A DNA stretch of 64,000 bases from JBDKUD01 sp050943315. GTDB lineage: Bacteria; Bacillota; Syntrophomonadia; Syntrophomonadales; Syntrophomonadaceae. Each line of letters begins with the position of its first letter. The stretch's first letter is position 1. Of this stretch, positions 38,249-47,336 are shown one piece after another. The position numbers were made by a program, and so were the translations under genes. The stretch lies in contig JBMNOY010000004.1 of NCBI GenBank assembly GCA_050943315.1, positions 1 to 64,000 on the forward strand. The letters are read 5' to 3'. A model generated the notes under the pieces. It was not told the DNA's origin and did no database searches. It saw nothing but the letters and a program-made list of their open reading frames with translations.

Positions 38249-38266
38249 TTGTTCACCACTTCACAA
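38249..38266 (-). promoter_or_regulatory. Rex-like operator upstream of hydCBA
   Basis: Read on the minus strand the 18-mer is TTGTGAAGTGGTGAACAA. It resembles the known Rex consensus TTGTGA-N6-TCACAA, with a perfect left half and TGAACAA at the right. It ends 34 nt upstream of the hydC ATG, in the likely promoter region. A rex gene lies in the same window. Confidence 0.65.
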
Positions 38267-38394
38267 TGTCGAATAATACACATTTAAGTCCAATATTATT
38301 ATAAAAATATCGCAAAAACAAAATTTACCTTTTAATAATATTGCGGTACTTTTTTGAGATAGTTATAGGAGTTTGTTATAAAAGGAGGATTGCC

Positions 38395-38466
38395 ATGGTG
38401 TGTGATACAAATTGGCTTGAAAGTGTTGGATTAGGAGTTGGATTAGGAATGGTCCTTTATAATTAA
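38395..38466 (+). CDS. Possible 23-residue hydrophobic microprotein
   Basis: ATG with a near-perfect AAAGGAGGA ribosome site 6 nt upstream encodes a 23-residue peptide, VCDTNWLESVGLGVGLGMVL then YN. The Gly-rich hydrophobic second half could enter a membrane. A stable hairpin (38469-38498) begins 2 nt after the stop. It is divergent from hydCBA. I do not recognise it. The strength of the ribosome site is the main evidence. Confidence 0.45.
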   Translation: MVCDTNWLESVGLGVGLGMVLYN

Positions 38467-38498
38467 AAAGCTAGCCCAATGCAGGCAGAAGGCTAGCT
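38461..38498 (-). terminator. Terminator of the SEC-C gene, possibly shared
   Basis: agctagcc / ggctagct is a perfect 8-bp stem. On the minus strand it is followed by ttttaatt, giving an intrinsic terminator for the gene ending at 38525. On the plus strand there is no T-run. Confidence 0.7.
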
Positions 38499-38524
38499 AA
38501 TGGCAACTATTATAAAGGTTTATA

Positions 38525-39793
38525 TTAATGAACCAGATGGGTATAAACATATTCTATATATTCCCGCATATAAGCTATTAGTTCCCGTTCTTCATCGCTG
38601 CGGGCAGTTTTGGCGGCAAACGTATCTAACATGGAAATTAAGCGTTGCCGGCCACCTTCCTCTTCTAGTACTTTCTTGGGGGTTTTGTCATCTAATTCAC
38701 GGTGGGGAGTCCCAAACCATCTAGCTGTTTCCTGATCTTTCATAATTAAAAACCATAAATCGCGATTACTGATGGCCGGAGGTTCAATCAGGTTGCTTAC
38801 CACTTGAAGTTCTATTCCCGGTAATAATTTTTCTGCTGTAGTATATAAAACCTCCCAATCGTCGATAATATCAACACATATTATAATAGTATCTTCACTT
38901 AAAGCCAGCCGGGCATAGCCAGAATAAATTTTGGGCCGGTACCATTCAAATCCACCGCAACTATACAAGTGATTAAACTGTTCGCATTTAGAAATAGCGG
39001 CTAAAATAGCGGTCTGGTCAGCTTTCTCTATTTTGCTATAGCGGATATCGTTTAAGCTTAGCCGGGTCTTTTTATAGGCATGATCAAACAGGCCATAAAT
39101 TATATCGGTATTATTCTTTAAGAATTCGACAATGTTGCTGCAGCCAGTTATTTGTTGAAAATACTTCAGATTATTAATCAGAAAATCCTTTTCCCTGGAA
39201 ATGTTCTTGAGCATTAGTACCATCCCCGTAAATATAGTTGCTTGAGGAAGATTTACTAATCTTCCTAGAAGAAGAATATTGCCGGTGCTTTCATCTATCA
39301 CCCAGGGTTCCTGTAATAGCAGGTGCCTTTTTTCCTGGGTAAAGATGTCCTGAACCAAAAGATAATTAAGGTTGGAATCAACCGGCTCATAAATGGATAA
39401 ATAAGATTTGTTCAAGGCATCCAGGCAATCTTGCCAGATTTGGCCCAGATATTGACCGTTTTCCTCAAAATACCGCATTCCCAGGGTCTTGTTGTCCTTA
39501 TCACGATAATCAAACCATAACCAGTCGGAAAGCAGGGCTTCGTTATCGGGCGGCAGTTGATTACCAACTGCGAAACGAGTGAATCTATCCTTATTATCTT
39601 TTTTATTCTTACGCAGACTGCTGGCAAACTGGTTATCCATTTTTATTTTTAAGGAGGAAATTACCTGGCTGTAGCGCGAAAAGGGGTCAAGAGCTCCTCC
39701 GGTCAACTCATCCAGTTGCATACAGCAGTTCTTATATTTTTTGCCGCTGCCACATGGGCAAGGATCATTACGACCTACTTTTTTATTGCTCAT
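38525..39793 (-). CDS. SEC-C zinc-motif protein, function unknown
   Basis: The 422-residue protein begins with a SEC-C motif ([18 protein letters not shown], about residues 7-24), the zinc-binding tail also found at the end of SecA and in many unrelated proteins. The remaining sequence is soluble and mostly helical, with no domain I recognise. Many SEC-C proteins remain uncharacterised. The gene is monocistronic with its own terminator. Confidence 0.75.
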   Translation of the reverse strand: MSNKKVGRNDPCPCGSGKKYKNCCMQLDELTGGALDPFSRYSQVISSLKIKMDNQFASSLRKNKKDNKDRFTRFAVGNQLPPDNEALLSDWLWFDYRDKDNKTLGMRYFEENGQYLGQIWQDCLDALNKSYLSIYEPVDSNLNYLLVQDIFTQEKRHLLLQEPWVIDESTGNILLLGRLVNLPQATIFTGMVLMLKNISREKDFLINNLKYFQQITGCSNIVEFLKNNTDIIYGLFDHAYKKTRLSLNDIRYSKIEKADQTAILAAISKCEQFNHLYSCGGFEWYRPKIYSGYARLALSEDTIIICVDIIDDWEVLYTTAEKLLPGIELQVVSNLIEPPAISNRDLWFLIMKDQETARWFGTPHRELDDKTPKKVLEEEGGRQRLISMLDTFAAKTARSDEERELIAYMREYIEYVYTHLVH

Positions 39794-40101
39794 TATCCAA
39801 CCATTACCTTTCTACTTTATATGTTTAGAGTAGCATATATAACCGGTTATCCACAAGAATAGAAGCAGTAACAATCTGCTCTAATCGTTACCCTGGTTAG
39901 GCTGTTGCTTGGTTATGAAGCCGGCCTATTTATCGGGTTATTATAATACCTGCGGCTGGGGTTTGAGCCTTTGCAGATGCAGCAGTGATTAGTAAGCGTG
40001 GAATTTTGCATATTACTTGCACATAACATGTTATTTTAAGTACAATTTAGATTGTATAATAATGAACTGTTATAGCGACATTTAACTGAGGAGGTCCGCC
40101 C
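39794..40101. other. valS upstream region, no T-box recognised
   Basis: This 308-bp divergent gap holds promoters for the SEC-C gene and valS. Many Clostridia regulate valS by a T-box leader, but the conserved AGGGTGGnACCGCG box is absent. Instead TTGCAC (about 40017) and TACAAT (about 40041) with an 18-nt spacer, or the TATAAT near 40055, could be the valS promoter. No ORF is supported. Confidence 0.4.
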
Positions 40102-42750
40102 ATGTCGATAGATAATCTGCCAAGTGTATATAATTCCCAAAATGTTGAGAGCAAGTGGTATGAATTTTGGAAAGCAAACGGATATTTCGCTCCCGGTGAG
40201 GATCGCACCCGAAAACCCTTTTCAATTGTTATGCCGCCCCCAAATGTAACTGGTGCCCTGCATCTGGGGCATGCCCTCGATTGTACTATACAAGATATAC
40301 TTACCCGCTGGCGGCGTATGCAGGGGTATAATACTTTATGGCTGCCGGGCACTGATCATGCTGGCATTGCTACCCAGGCCAAGGTGGAAGAATCACTAGC
40401 CCAAGAAGGACTTAGCCGCTATGACCTGGGACGGGAAAAATTCCTTGAACGGGTCTGGGAATGGAAACACCTGTACGGTAATCGCATTACCAGTCAGTTA
40501 AGTCTTCTGGGTTCCTCCTGTGATTGGAGCCGGGAAAGGTTTACCATGGATGAAGGCTGCTCCCAGGCGGTCAGAGAGGTATTTGTTAACCTTTATAACA
40601 AAGGATTGATATATCAGGGGGATTACATTATAAACTGGTGCCCCAAGTGCCACACTGCCATATCCGATATTGAAGTGGAACACGAGGATACTGAAGGACA
40701 CCTGTGGCATTTAAAATACCCTTTGGAAGACTCAGACGAATATATTATAGTAGCTACCACCAGACCGGAAACTATGCTGGGAGATACCGGAGTGGCGGTT
40801 CATCCGGAAGACGAGAGGTACAGCACTATTGTGGGCAGAAAAGTTAAATTGCCCTTAGTAAACCGCTTGATACCAGTATTTGCCGATGATTATGTAGATC
40901 GCGAATTTGGGACCGGGGCGGTAAAAGTAACGCCGGCTCATGACCCTAACGATTTCGATATGGGTCTGCGCCATAACCTGGAACAGATAGTGGTAATAAA
41001 TGAAAATGGCTTTATGAGCGAAAATGCCGGAAAATATCAGGGCTTATCCCGGGAAGAATGCCGTAAACAGATAGTGAAAGATCTGGATGAACAGGGCTTT
41101 TTAATAAAAGTGGAGAGCCACCAGCATGCGGTGGGACATTGTCAGCGCTGCAACACGATAATTGAGCCCATGGTTTCCAAACAGTGGTTTGTAAAGATGA
41201 AACCGTTGGCTGAGCCGGCCATACAGAAGGTATTGGACGGAGAAATAAAGTTTATCCCGGAACGCTTTACCCGCATTTATATTGGCTGGATGGAGAATAT
41301 TCGGGATTGGTGCATTTCCCGGCAGTTATGGTGGGGTCACCGGATACCGGTGTGGTATTGCCAGGACTGTGGAGAGGTAATATGCAGCAAGGTTGACCCT
41401 GATAAATGTCCACAGTGTCAATCAGCTAACTTAAAACAGGACGAGGATGTTTTAGATACCTGGTTTTCCAGTGCCCTGTGGCCTTTTTCCACTATGGGCT
41501 GGCCCGAAAAGACCAGTGATCTGGACTATTTTTATCCCACCAGTGTTTTGGTCACCGGAAGGGATATCATATTCTTCTGGGTGGCGCGGATGATTTTCTC
41601 GGGAATAGAACATACCGGAAAGGTACCTTTCCATCATGTTAATATCCACGGTTTGATACTGGACGGACAGGGGAGGAAAATGAGTAAATCCCTGGGTAAC
41701 GGTATCGATCCTCTTGAAGTGGTTGAAAAGTACGGAGCTGACACCTTGAGATTTTCCATGATTACTGGAGTTACTCCGGGTAATGATATCCGTTTTAATT
41801 GGGACAAGGTAGAAAACACCCGTAACTTTGCCAATAAAATATGGAATGCCTCGCGGTTTGTACTTATGAACATGGAAGGCTATGAGCCGGTAACCATTAG
41901 TGACAATGAATTAACCCTGGCCGACAAATGGATATTATCCCGTCTTAACAGTACTACGGCAGAAATGACTAAGATGCTGGAGAATTATGATCTGGGTGAA
42001 GCGGCTCGTACTATTTATGATTTTATCTGGGATGAATTTTGCGACTGGTACATTGAATTAGCCAAACCCCGGTTATTCCGGCCGGAGAATGCAAGGCAGC
42101 GGCTGCTGGTACAAAATATGTTAAGGGATGTTTTAGTGGAAATCTTAAAACTACTGCACCCCTTTATGCCCTTTATCACCGAAGAAATATATCAATACCT
42201 GCCTGGCCACGATGCCACTATTATGTTGCAAGAATGGCCTTCGGCTGAGGAAAGCCGCTGGTGGCCGGAAGCAGTTGTGCAAATGCAGGAGGTAATGGGA
42301 ATTATACGTGCCATTCGTAATATCCGGGCTGAATTTAATGTAAGCCCTGGCTCCAAAGTAAAGGCTTTGGTTGTGGTGCAGGATAAGGCTAAGATGGAAT
42401 ATTTGCATGACAATAGTTCCTATGTTAAAGATATGGCCAATGTCAGCGAGATGGAGATAATGGAGAAGCTCAAAGAAAAACCCCGGCAGGCTGTATCAGC
42501 TCTAACGGCAACAGCCGAAATCTATGTACCCTTAGAGGGCATAATAGATGTAGATAAAGAAGTAGCCCGGCTGGAAAAAGAACTGGGTAATGTTGAAAAC
42601 GACATGAAAAAATCCCTGGCGAAACTAGGCAATGAAAAATTCCTGGCTAAAGCTCCCCAGGAGGTAGTAGAAAAGGAACAGTCGCGGCTTAAAGAGTCAC
42701 AATATAAGAAGGAAGGTATTTTGCAACGCCTGCAGATATTGAAAAACTAA
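40102..42750 (+). CDS. valS: Valyl-tRNA synthetase
   Basis: ValS charges tRNA-Val and edits misactivated threonine. The 882-residue class Ia enzyme has the HIGH motif in TGALHLGHALD, the CP1 editing domain (ATTRPETMLGDTGVAVHPED), KMSKS in QGRKMSKSLGNG, the anticodon-binding domain, and a C-terminal coiled-coil arm (VDKEVARLEKELGNVENDMK). GAGGAGGT precedes the ATG. It is followed closely by folC, a common pairing in Clostridia. Confidence 0.97.
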   Translation: MSIDNLPSVYNSQNVESKWYEFWKANGYFAPGEDRTRKPFSIVMPPPNVTGALHLGHALDCTIQDILTRWRRMQGYNTLWLPGTDHAGIATQAKVEESLAQEGLSRYDLGREKFLERVWEWKHLYGNRITSQLSLLGSSCDWSRERFTMDEGCSQAVREVFVNLYNKGLIYQGDYIINWCPKCHTAISDIEVEHEDTEGHLWHLKYPLEDSDEYIIVATTRPETMLGDTGVAVHPEDERYSTIVGRKVKLPLVNRLIPVFADDYVDREFGTGAVKVTPAHDPNDFDMGLRHNLEQIVVINENGFMSENAGKYQGLSREECRKQIVKDLDEQGFLIKVESHQHAVGHCQRCNTIIEPMVSKQWFVKMKPLAEPAIQKVLDGEIKFIPERFTRIYIGWMENIRDWCISRQLWWGHRIPVWYCQDCGEVICSKVDPDKCPQCQSANLKQDEDVLDTWFSSALWPFSTMGWPEKTSDLDYFYPTSVLVTGRDIIFFWVARMIFSGIEHTGKVPFHHVNIHGLILDGQGRKMSKSLGNGIDPLEVVEKYGADTLRFSMITGVTPGNDIRFNWDKVENTRNFANKIWNASRFVLMNMEGYEPVTISDNELTLADKWILSRLNSTTAEMTKMLENYDLGEAARTIYDFIWDEFCDWYIELAKPRLFRPENARQRLLVQNMLRDVLVEILKLLHPFMPFITEEIYQYLPGHDATIMLQEWPSAEESRWWPEAVVQMQEVMGIIRAIRNIRAEFNVSPGSKVKALVVVQDKAKMEYLHDNSSYVKDMANVSEMEIMEKLKEKPRQAVSALTATAEIYVPLEGIIDVDKEVARLEKELGNVENDMKKSLAKLGNEKFLAKAPQEVVEKEQSRLKESQYKKEGILQRLQILKN

Positions 42751-42770
42751 TCGGGCAGCGTCTTTATGAT

Positions 42771-44033
42771 TTGAGTACCAGTCTGGGAATAAAGCCGGGC
42801 CTGGAAGTGATTACTCGCTTACTGGAGTTAATGGGGAATCCGCACCGGGGATTAAAATATGTTCACATTGCGGGGACAAATGGCAAAGGCTCAACATCTT
42901 TGATGGTGTCCAACATGCTGATTGATGCTGGCTACCGGGTGGGCAGATTTAATTCCCCGCATTTACACTCTTACCTGGAAAGGATAACCATAAACAATCA
43001 ACAGATGGATGCGACACAGTTGAGCAACTATCTGGACCAGACTGAAGAGAATATTTGCACAATGCTTAAGGAAGGCTTCCGACACCCTACGGAATTTGAA
43101 ATCCTTACTGCGGTAGCTTTTAAGTTTTTTCAGGATAGACAGGTAGATATAGCTGTCCTGGAAACCGGTATGGGTGGTGTTTATGATTCAACTAATGTCA
43201 TTATTCCCCGGGTTGCAGTTATTACCGGTATTGCCTTGGACCATGTAAATTTTTTAGGGGACAGCCTGGAAGAGATCGCCTGGAACAAGGCGGGAATCAT
43301 TAAGGAGCATGTTCCCGTTGTTATAGGCAATATGCCTGACCGGGCGGCAATGGTGATTAATCAAACCGCCCGGGCAAAAAAAGCTCCGGTTAAAAGGTCA
43401 GCTGCAGTGAAAATAAAAAAAATTGCTGGAACTGCTCTTAAGGGGCAAACTATTAGTATTACATCTGATTTCCTCAGCATCCCCGCGGCTCGATTTTCAC
43501 TTCTGGGTGATTACCAACTGGAAAATCTGAGCACAGCATTAGCTGCCATTGGGTTATTACAACCGGAATTCGAGGTAAAAAGCCGGAATATTATTAATAC
43601 TCTAAATAATTTGACTATGCCGGGCAGAATGGAGATATTAAGAGATGAACCCCTAATAATTGGTGATGTAGGCCATAACTCTCAGGCGGCCAGGGCATTG
43701 ACTCAATCATTACATAACCTGCTGCCCCACCGGCAAAAGATTTTGGTGTGTGGATTAGTGGATGATAAAGATGTCAGTGCAATTGTTCCTTACTGGGGTC
43801 AAGACACCAGAGTATGTATTGTAACCAGACCAGAGGGGCACCGTAATAACAACTGGCAGAGAGTAAAGAAGGAATGGCAGAAAGTATTTCCAAACGTAAT
43901 GGTCTTTGCAGAGGAGGATATTAAAGCAGCAGTTGACCGGGGAATAAAACTTTTAAAAACAAATGAATATATGGTAGTTACGGGGTCCTTTTATGTACTC
44001 AACCAGGCTCGCAAGTATTTAATAAATAGTTAA
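42771..44033 (+). CDS. folC: Folylpolyglutamate / dihydrofolate synthase
   Basis: FolC adds glutamates to folates and may also convert dihydropteroate to dihydrofolate. The protein (420 residues from this start) has the Mur-ligase-like ATP loop HIAGTNGKGSTS, the folate-site ETGMGGVYDSTN and the C-domain GDVGHNSQAARAL. The start is doubtful: TTG at 42771 has no ribosome site, and the frame is open upstream to 42708 with family-like residues (IEKLIGQRLYDL) but no ATG, GTG or TTG. A rare ATT start at 42738 or coupling to valS is possible. The stop overlaps a Pho-box-like repeat. Confidence 0.9.
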   Translation: MSTSLGIKPGLEVITRLLELMGNPHRGLKYVHIAGTNGKGSTSLMVSNMLIDAGYRVGRFNSPHLHSYLERITINNQQMDATQLSNYLDQTEENICTMLKEGFRHPTEFEILTAVAFKFFQDRQVDIAVLETGMGGVYDSTNVIIPRVAVITGIALDHVNFLGDSLEEIAWNKAGIIKEHVPVVIGNMPDRAAMVINQTARAKKAPVKRSAAVKIKKIAGTALKGQTISITSDFLSIPAARFSLLGDYQLENLSTALAAIGLLQPEFEVKSRNIINTLNNLTMPGRMEILRDEPLIIGDVGHNSQAARALTQSLHNLLPHRQKILVCGLVDDKDVSAIVPYWGQDTRVCIVTRPEGHRNNNWQRVKKEWQKVFPNVMVFAEEDIKAAVDRGIKLLKTNEYMVVTGSFYVLNQARKYLINS

Positions 44034-44046
44034 CAGTTTTTTAACA
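44030..44046 (+). promoter_or_regulatory. PhoP-box-like tandem repeat upstream of the phosphate pair
   Basis: TTAACA (44030-44035), 5 nt, then TTAACA (44041-44046) match the Bacillus PhoP-binding repeat TTAACA spaced 11 bp. A TATAAT at 44067-44072 lies 20 nt downstream with no good -35, as in activated pho promoters. The genes that follow encode a PhoU-like protein and a PiT transporter. Confidence 0.55.
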
Positions 44047-44117
44047 TTGAATTTTATTTATACTGTTATAATGAACGAAAAGGATAATGTATACACGGAT
44101 AAATAGGAGGTTTTAAT

Positions 44118-44750
44118 GTGGTTTTTAAACTAAAGCCACAAGAGGGCAAATTTTTTACTTATTTCGAAGAAAGTTCTGAAGCAATCTGTGAAGCAGCCCA
44201 GATACTTAGAAGTTTTATTGATGAAAAGGGGGATCCAGTTTACAATCTGAATTTATTGACGGTCGTTGAGGAACGTGGAGACGAAATACTGGCACACGTT
44301 ATCGAATCAATTAACAACTCTTTTATCACTCCCTTTGACCGGGAAGACATTTTGGTTTTAGCCCAGGAGCTTAACCGAGTACTGGATCATATCCAGGGTA
44401 CCATGGAGAAAATTGTCATTTACAAAGCCGGGCAGCCACAAGACCAGTATGTTTTAAAATTAGTCCTGGTTTTGGAACAAGCAGCTTTCGAAATAAAAAA
44501 TGCAGTTCAGAAGTTAAACGATATAAGGTCTAATCACCACCAAATAATTGATTCATGTGAAAAGATTCGTTCCTATGAGCATGAGGGTGATTATTTATAC
44601 CGGGCCGGTATCGCCCTGCTTTTTGAGAAAACCCAGAATGTAGTCGACATAATTAAATGGAAAGAGATATATGAACACCTTGAAACTACCCTTGATTACT
44701 GTGAGGGAGTATCCAATATAATTAAGGGAGTAGCCGTAAAATATGTTTAG
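44118..44750 (+). CDS. PhoU-like DUF47 protein (Pit accessory protein)
   Basis: The 210-residue all-helical protein belongs to the DUF47/PhoU-like family, which pairs with PiT phosphate carriers and is thought to tune their activity. Hallmarks are the bundled acidic helices, for example ESSEAICEAAQILRSF and FDREDILVLAQELNRVLDH. The GTG at 44118 follows AGGAGG; the ATG two bases earlier is out of frame. It overlaps the pit start by 8 nt, indicating coupling. Confidence 0.92.
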   Translation: MVFKLKPQEGKFFTYFEESSEAICEAAQILRSFIDEKGDPVYNLNLLTVVEERGDEILAHVIESINNSFITPFDREDILVLAQELNRVLDHIQGTMEKIVIYKAGQPQDQYVLKLVLVLEQAAFEIKNAVQKLNDIRSNHHQIIDSCEKIRSYEHEGDYLYRAGIALLFEKTQNVVDIIKWKEIYEHLETTLDYCEGVSNIIKGVAVKYV

Positions 44751-45732
44751 TATAGTTACAATCATAATGATTGTATTATTAGCACTCATCTTTGACTACG
44801 TGAATGGATTTCATGATACGGCTAATGCAATTGCCACTTCTGTTTCTACCAAAGCCCTTTCACCGCGCACCGCAATCACCATGGCGGCTACCTTTAACTT
44901 CGTAGGAGCCTTAAGCGGAACTGCCGTAGCAACGACTATTGGCAAGAATATTGTTTACCACGATGCCGTTACCCCAATTGTTATAGTTAGTGCTCTTATT
45001 GCTGCTATATTTTGGAACCTTTTTACCTGGTATTTTGGGATACCGAGTAGTTCATCACATGCCTTAATTGGTGGTTTAGTAGGTGCTGTACTAGCTGGTT
45101 TCGGAAGTAACCTGGTTAAATGGGGCGGGTTTACCAGTATATTTTTAGGGTTGATAATTACTCCGATAATTGGAATGGTCTTGGGTAGTATAGTTATGAC
45201 CGTCCTGTTTTGGCTCTTCAAAGGCGCTTCACCGGCTCGCACTAATCGTAAATTCCGAAAATTGCAGATAATTTCAGCGGGTATGGCATCATTTGCCCAT
45301 GGATCTAATGATGCGCAGAAATCAATGGGTATTATTACCCTGGCTCTGTTTAGCGGCGGATTAATAGCTGACTTTACGGTTCCTTTATGGGTTAAAGTAG
45401 TCTGTGCCGGGGCCATGGCGGCGGGAACGGCATTAGGGGGCTGGAAAATTATAAAAACCATGGGCGGAAAGATTTTCAGAATTGAACCTATTAATGGTTT
45501 TGCTGCTGACTTTACATCATCGATGGTAATATATTGTGGAACGCTGGTAGGCGCACCAGTTAGTACCACTCATGTGGTTTCGTCGTCTATTATGGGGGTT
45601 GGTGCTGCCAAAAGGCTTAAGGGAGTTAGATGGAACATAGCCCGACAGATAATAATTGCCTGGTTTGTTACTATACCATCAGCTGCCCTGGTAGCTACGG
45701 TGTTTTATAAAATACTTTCTAACATTTTATAA
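44743..45732 (+). CDS. pit: Inorganic phosphate transporter, PiT family
   Basis: This low-affinity metal-phosphate:H+ symporter has 329 residues and many hydrophobic segments. The two inverted family signatures are present: DYVNGFHDTANAIATSVSTK near the N-terminus and SFAHGSNDAQKSMGIITLAL in the second half. The length is typical of the short bacterial and archaeal PiT type. Translation is coupled to the DUF47 gene. A terminator follows. Confidence 0.94.
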   Translation: MFSIVTIIMIVLLALIFDYVNGFHDTANAIATSVSTKALSPRTAITMAATFNFVGALSGTAVATTIGKNIVYHDAVTPIVIVSALIAAIFWNLFTWYFGIPSSSSHALIGGLVGAVLAGFGSNLVKWGGFTSIFLGLIITPIIGMVLGSIVMTVLFWLFKGASPARTNRKFRKLQIISAGMASFAHGSNDAQKSMGIITLALFSGGLIADFTVPLWVKVVCAGAMAAGTALGGWKIIKTMGGKIFRIEPINGFAADFTSSMVIYCGTLVGAPVSTTHVVSSSIMGVGAAKRLKGVRWNIARQIIIAWFVTIPSAALVATVFYKILSNIL

Positions 45733-45749
45733 AGGGGAACGATTTACGA

Positions 45750-45788
45750 AGGATCTCTGCTTAGAAGGCAAGAGAGCCCTTTTTTTTT
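45750..45788 (+). terminator. Terminator after pit
   Basis: An imperfect stem (ggatctctgctt with aagagagccc) is followed by a run of nine T. Confidence 0.7.
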
Positions 45789-45833
45789 AGAATGATTTAT
45801 TGCCCGGAGTGTTAGATAATGAAGTAAAATAAA

Positions 45834-45851
45834 TTGTAACAATGGTAACAA
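45834..45851 (+). promoter_or_regulatory. Rex-like operator upstream of rex
   Basis: The 18-mer TTGTAACAATGGTAACAA fits the Rex half-site pattern TTGT...ACAA (clostridial form TTGTTAA-N4-TTAACAA) with 6 of 7 bases in the inverted half-sites. It is embedded in a larger palindrome ataaattgt / acaatttat (45829-45856) and ends 26 nt before the rex start, suggesting autoregulation. Confidence 0.6.
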
Positions 45852-45877
45852 TTTATCAGACAAAGGAGCTGGAGACT

Positions 45878-46507
45878 GTGAAAATATATAAAATTCCTGA
45901 AGCAACCGTGATGAGACTTTCCATTTATTCGCGTTATCTCTATCAGTTGATGGGCGAAGGAATACAAACGGTCTCATCAGGTGAAATCGCTGCGGGTGTT
46001 GGAGTTAGTTCAGCTCAGGTTAGAAAGGATTTAGCTTATTTCGGGGAGTTCGGCACTCGTGGAGTAGGTTATAAAGTTGAGGAATTGTATGATAACTTAT
46101 TAAAGATTCTGGGGCTTAATAAGAAATGGAATGCCATAATTATTGGTGCTGGTAAGCTGGGTTCGGCACTGGCACTTTATAACGGGTTTGCGGAGCGTGG
46201 ATTTAATATCACCACTATTCTTGATATAGATGAAAAAACCATCGGGAAAAAGCTGGGTAATGTGATAGTAGAACCCCTTGATGTTATGAAGGAGAGGGTA
46301 AAAAGTTATGCGATTAATATCGGCATAATTACTGTTCCGGCACCAGTTGCCCAGGAAGTTACCAATAAGCTGGTGGATGCCGGGGTAAAAGCGATACTTA
46401 ACTTTTCCCCCCGGGTGCTAAGAGTTCCTGCCGGGGTGGTGTTACGTAATGTAGACCTGTCAGTAAATCTTGAGGTTTTAAGCTTTAACCTGGTAAGCAA
46501 ACAGTAA
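45878..46507 (+). CDS. rex: Redox-sensing transcriptional repressor Rex
   Basis: Rex represses fermentation, hydrogen and energy genes when NAD+ is high and leaves DNA when NADH rises. The 209-residue protein has the winged-helix N-domain (IPEATVMRLSIYSRYLYQL; GVSSAQVRKDLAYFGEFGTR) and a Rossmann domain with IIGAGKLGSALA and the Asp of ILDIDE. The GTG at 45878 follows AAAGGAG; the longer frame from 45842 overlaps the operator. A plausible target, hydCBA, lies 8 kb away. Confidence 0.95.
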   Translation: MKIYKIPEATVMRLSIYSRYLYQLMGEGIQTVSSGEIAAGVGVSSAQVRKDLAYFGEFGTRGVGYKVEELYDNLLKILGLNKKWNAIIIGAGKLGSALALYNGFAERGFNITTILDIDEKTIGKKLGNVIVEPLDVMKERVKSYAINIGIITVPAPVAQEVTNKLVDAGVKAILNFSPRVLRVPAGVVLRNVDLSVNLEVLSFNLVSKQ

Positions 46508-46658
46508 AATTGTATCATGTGGTTTTCACTAACTGGTTAAATTCTTCACAGGTTATTGAACTTGTTTTTGCCTAATACTAATGCTAAACTTGATTAAAAA
46601 TTGGCTTCTTCATTAGGACCAATTAATCAGATTGAATTAGTGTAGGACTGTAAGGATA

Positions 46659-47336
46659 ATGACAAAGAATATCATTTTGGCTTCTGAATCACCGCGGCGC
46701 AAAGAGCTTCTAACCCGGTTAGGGTTAAATTTTATTGTAATGCCCGCTGAAATTGAAGAAGATGTATCACCTCTTCAGGCACCGCAAGACTTAGTCAAGA
46801 AAAATGCTTTTCAGAAAGCCTGCCATGTATCAAAATTAGTTGACCACAGCCTGGTTATTGGTGCCGATACGATGGTGGTTCTGGGAAATTATCGGCTAGG
46901 CAAGCCGGTTGACGAGGAAGATGCTTACCATACATTGTCGCTTCTCAGTGGAAAACAACATGAAGTAATAACTGGTCTTTGTGTAATCGACACGGATACC
47001 GGTGATATACAGATTGAGGCTGAGATTACTAAAGTTTTCTTTCGCAACCTTACGGATAATGAAATTAATGCGTATATAGCTTCCGGGGACTACAAGGGCA
47101 AGGCCGGATCCTACGCCATTCAGAGTCTGGGGGCTATATTTGTAGATAGAATAGAAGGATGTTATTATAATGTTGTGGGTTTACCAATTACCAGATTATA
47201 TTTAATGTTGAAGAAACAGGGGGTTACTTTATGGGGGGGAGCTAATAGTGGAGTATGGAGTTTTAATAAAAGACCTGCCCGAAAATATGCGCCCCAGGGA
47301 GAAGCTGGTAATCCACGGGGAGAAGAATTTAACTGA
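46659..47336 (+). CDS. maf: Maf-type nucleotide pyrophosphatase
   Basis: Maf proteins hydrolyse non-canonical or modified NTPs (dTTP/UTP class in the YhdE group) and influence septation. The 225-residue protein has the P-loop-like ILASESPRRKELL, GADTMVV, KPVDEEDAY and GDYKGKAGSYAIQ. Its last 30 or so residues (from LWGGANSGVWS) have no family character and are read from sequence that overlaps radC by 89 nt. The expected end lies near a G-run at 47232-47240, so the tail may come from a small length change there. Confidence 0.9.
   Translation: MTKNIILASESPRRKELLTRLGLNFIVMPAEIEEDVSPLQAPQDLVKKNAFQKACHVSKLVDHSLVIGADTMVVLGNYRLGKPVDEEDAYHTLSLLSGKQHEVITGLCVIDTDTGDIQIEAEITKVFFRNLTDNEINAYIASGDYKGKAGSYAIQSLGAIFVDRIEGCYYNVVGLPITRLYLMLKKQGVTLWGGANSGVWSFNKRPARKYAPQGEAGNPRGEEFN

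Noticed and set aside
39794..40101. T-box leader for valS
   Set aside because: The conserved antiterminator box is absent and no specifier stem or terminator could be found.
44955..45569. 204-codon frame antisense to pit
   Set aside because: It is a shadow of the PiT gene. Its apparent length comes from codon bias in the true gene and it has no start signals.
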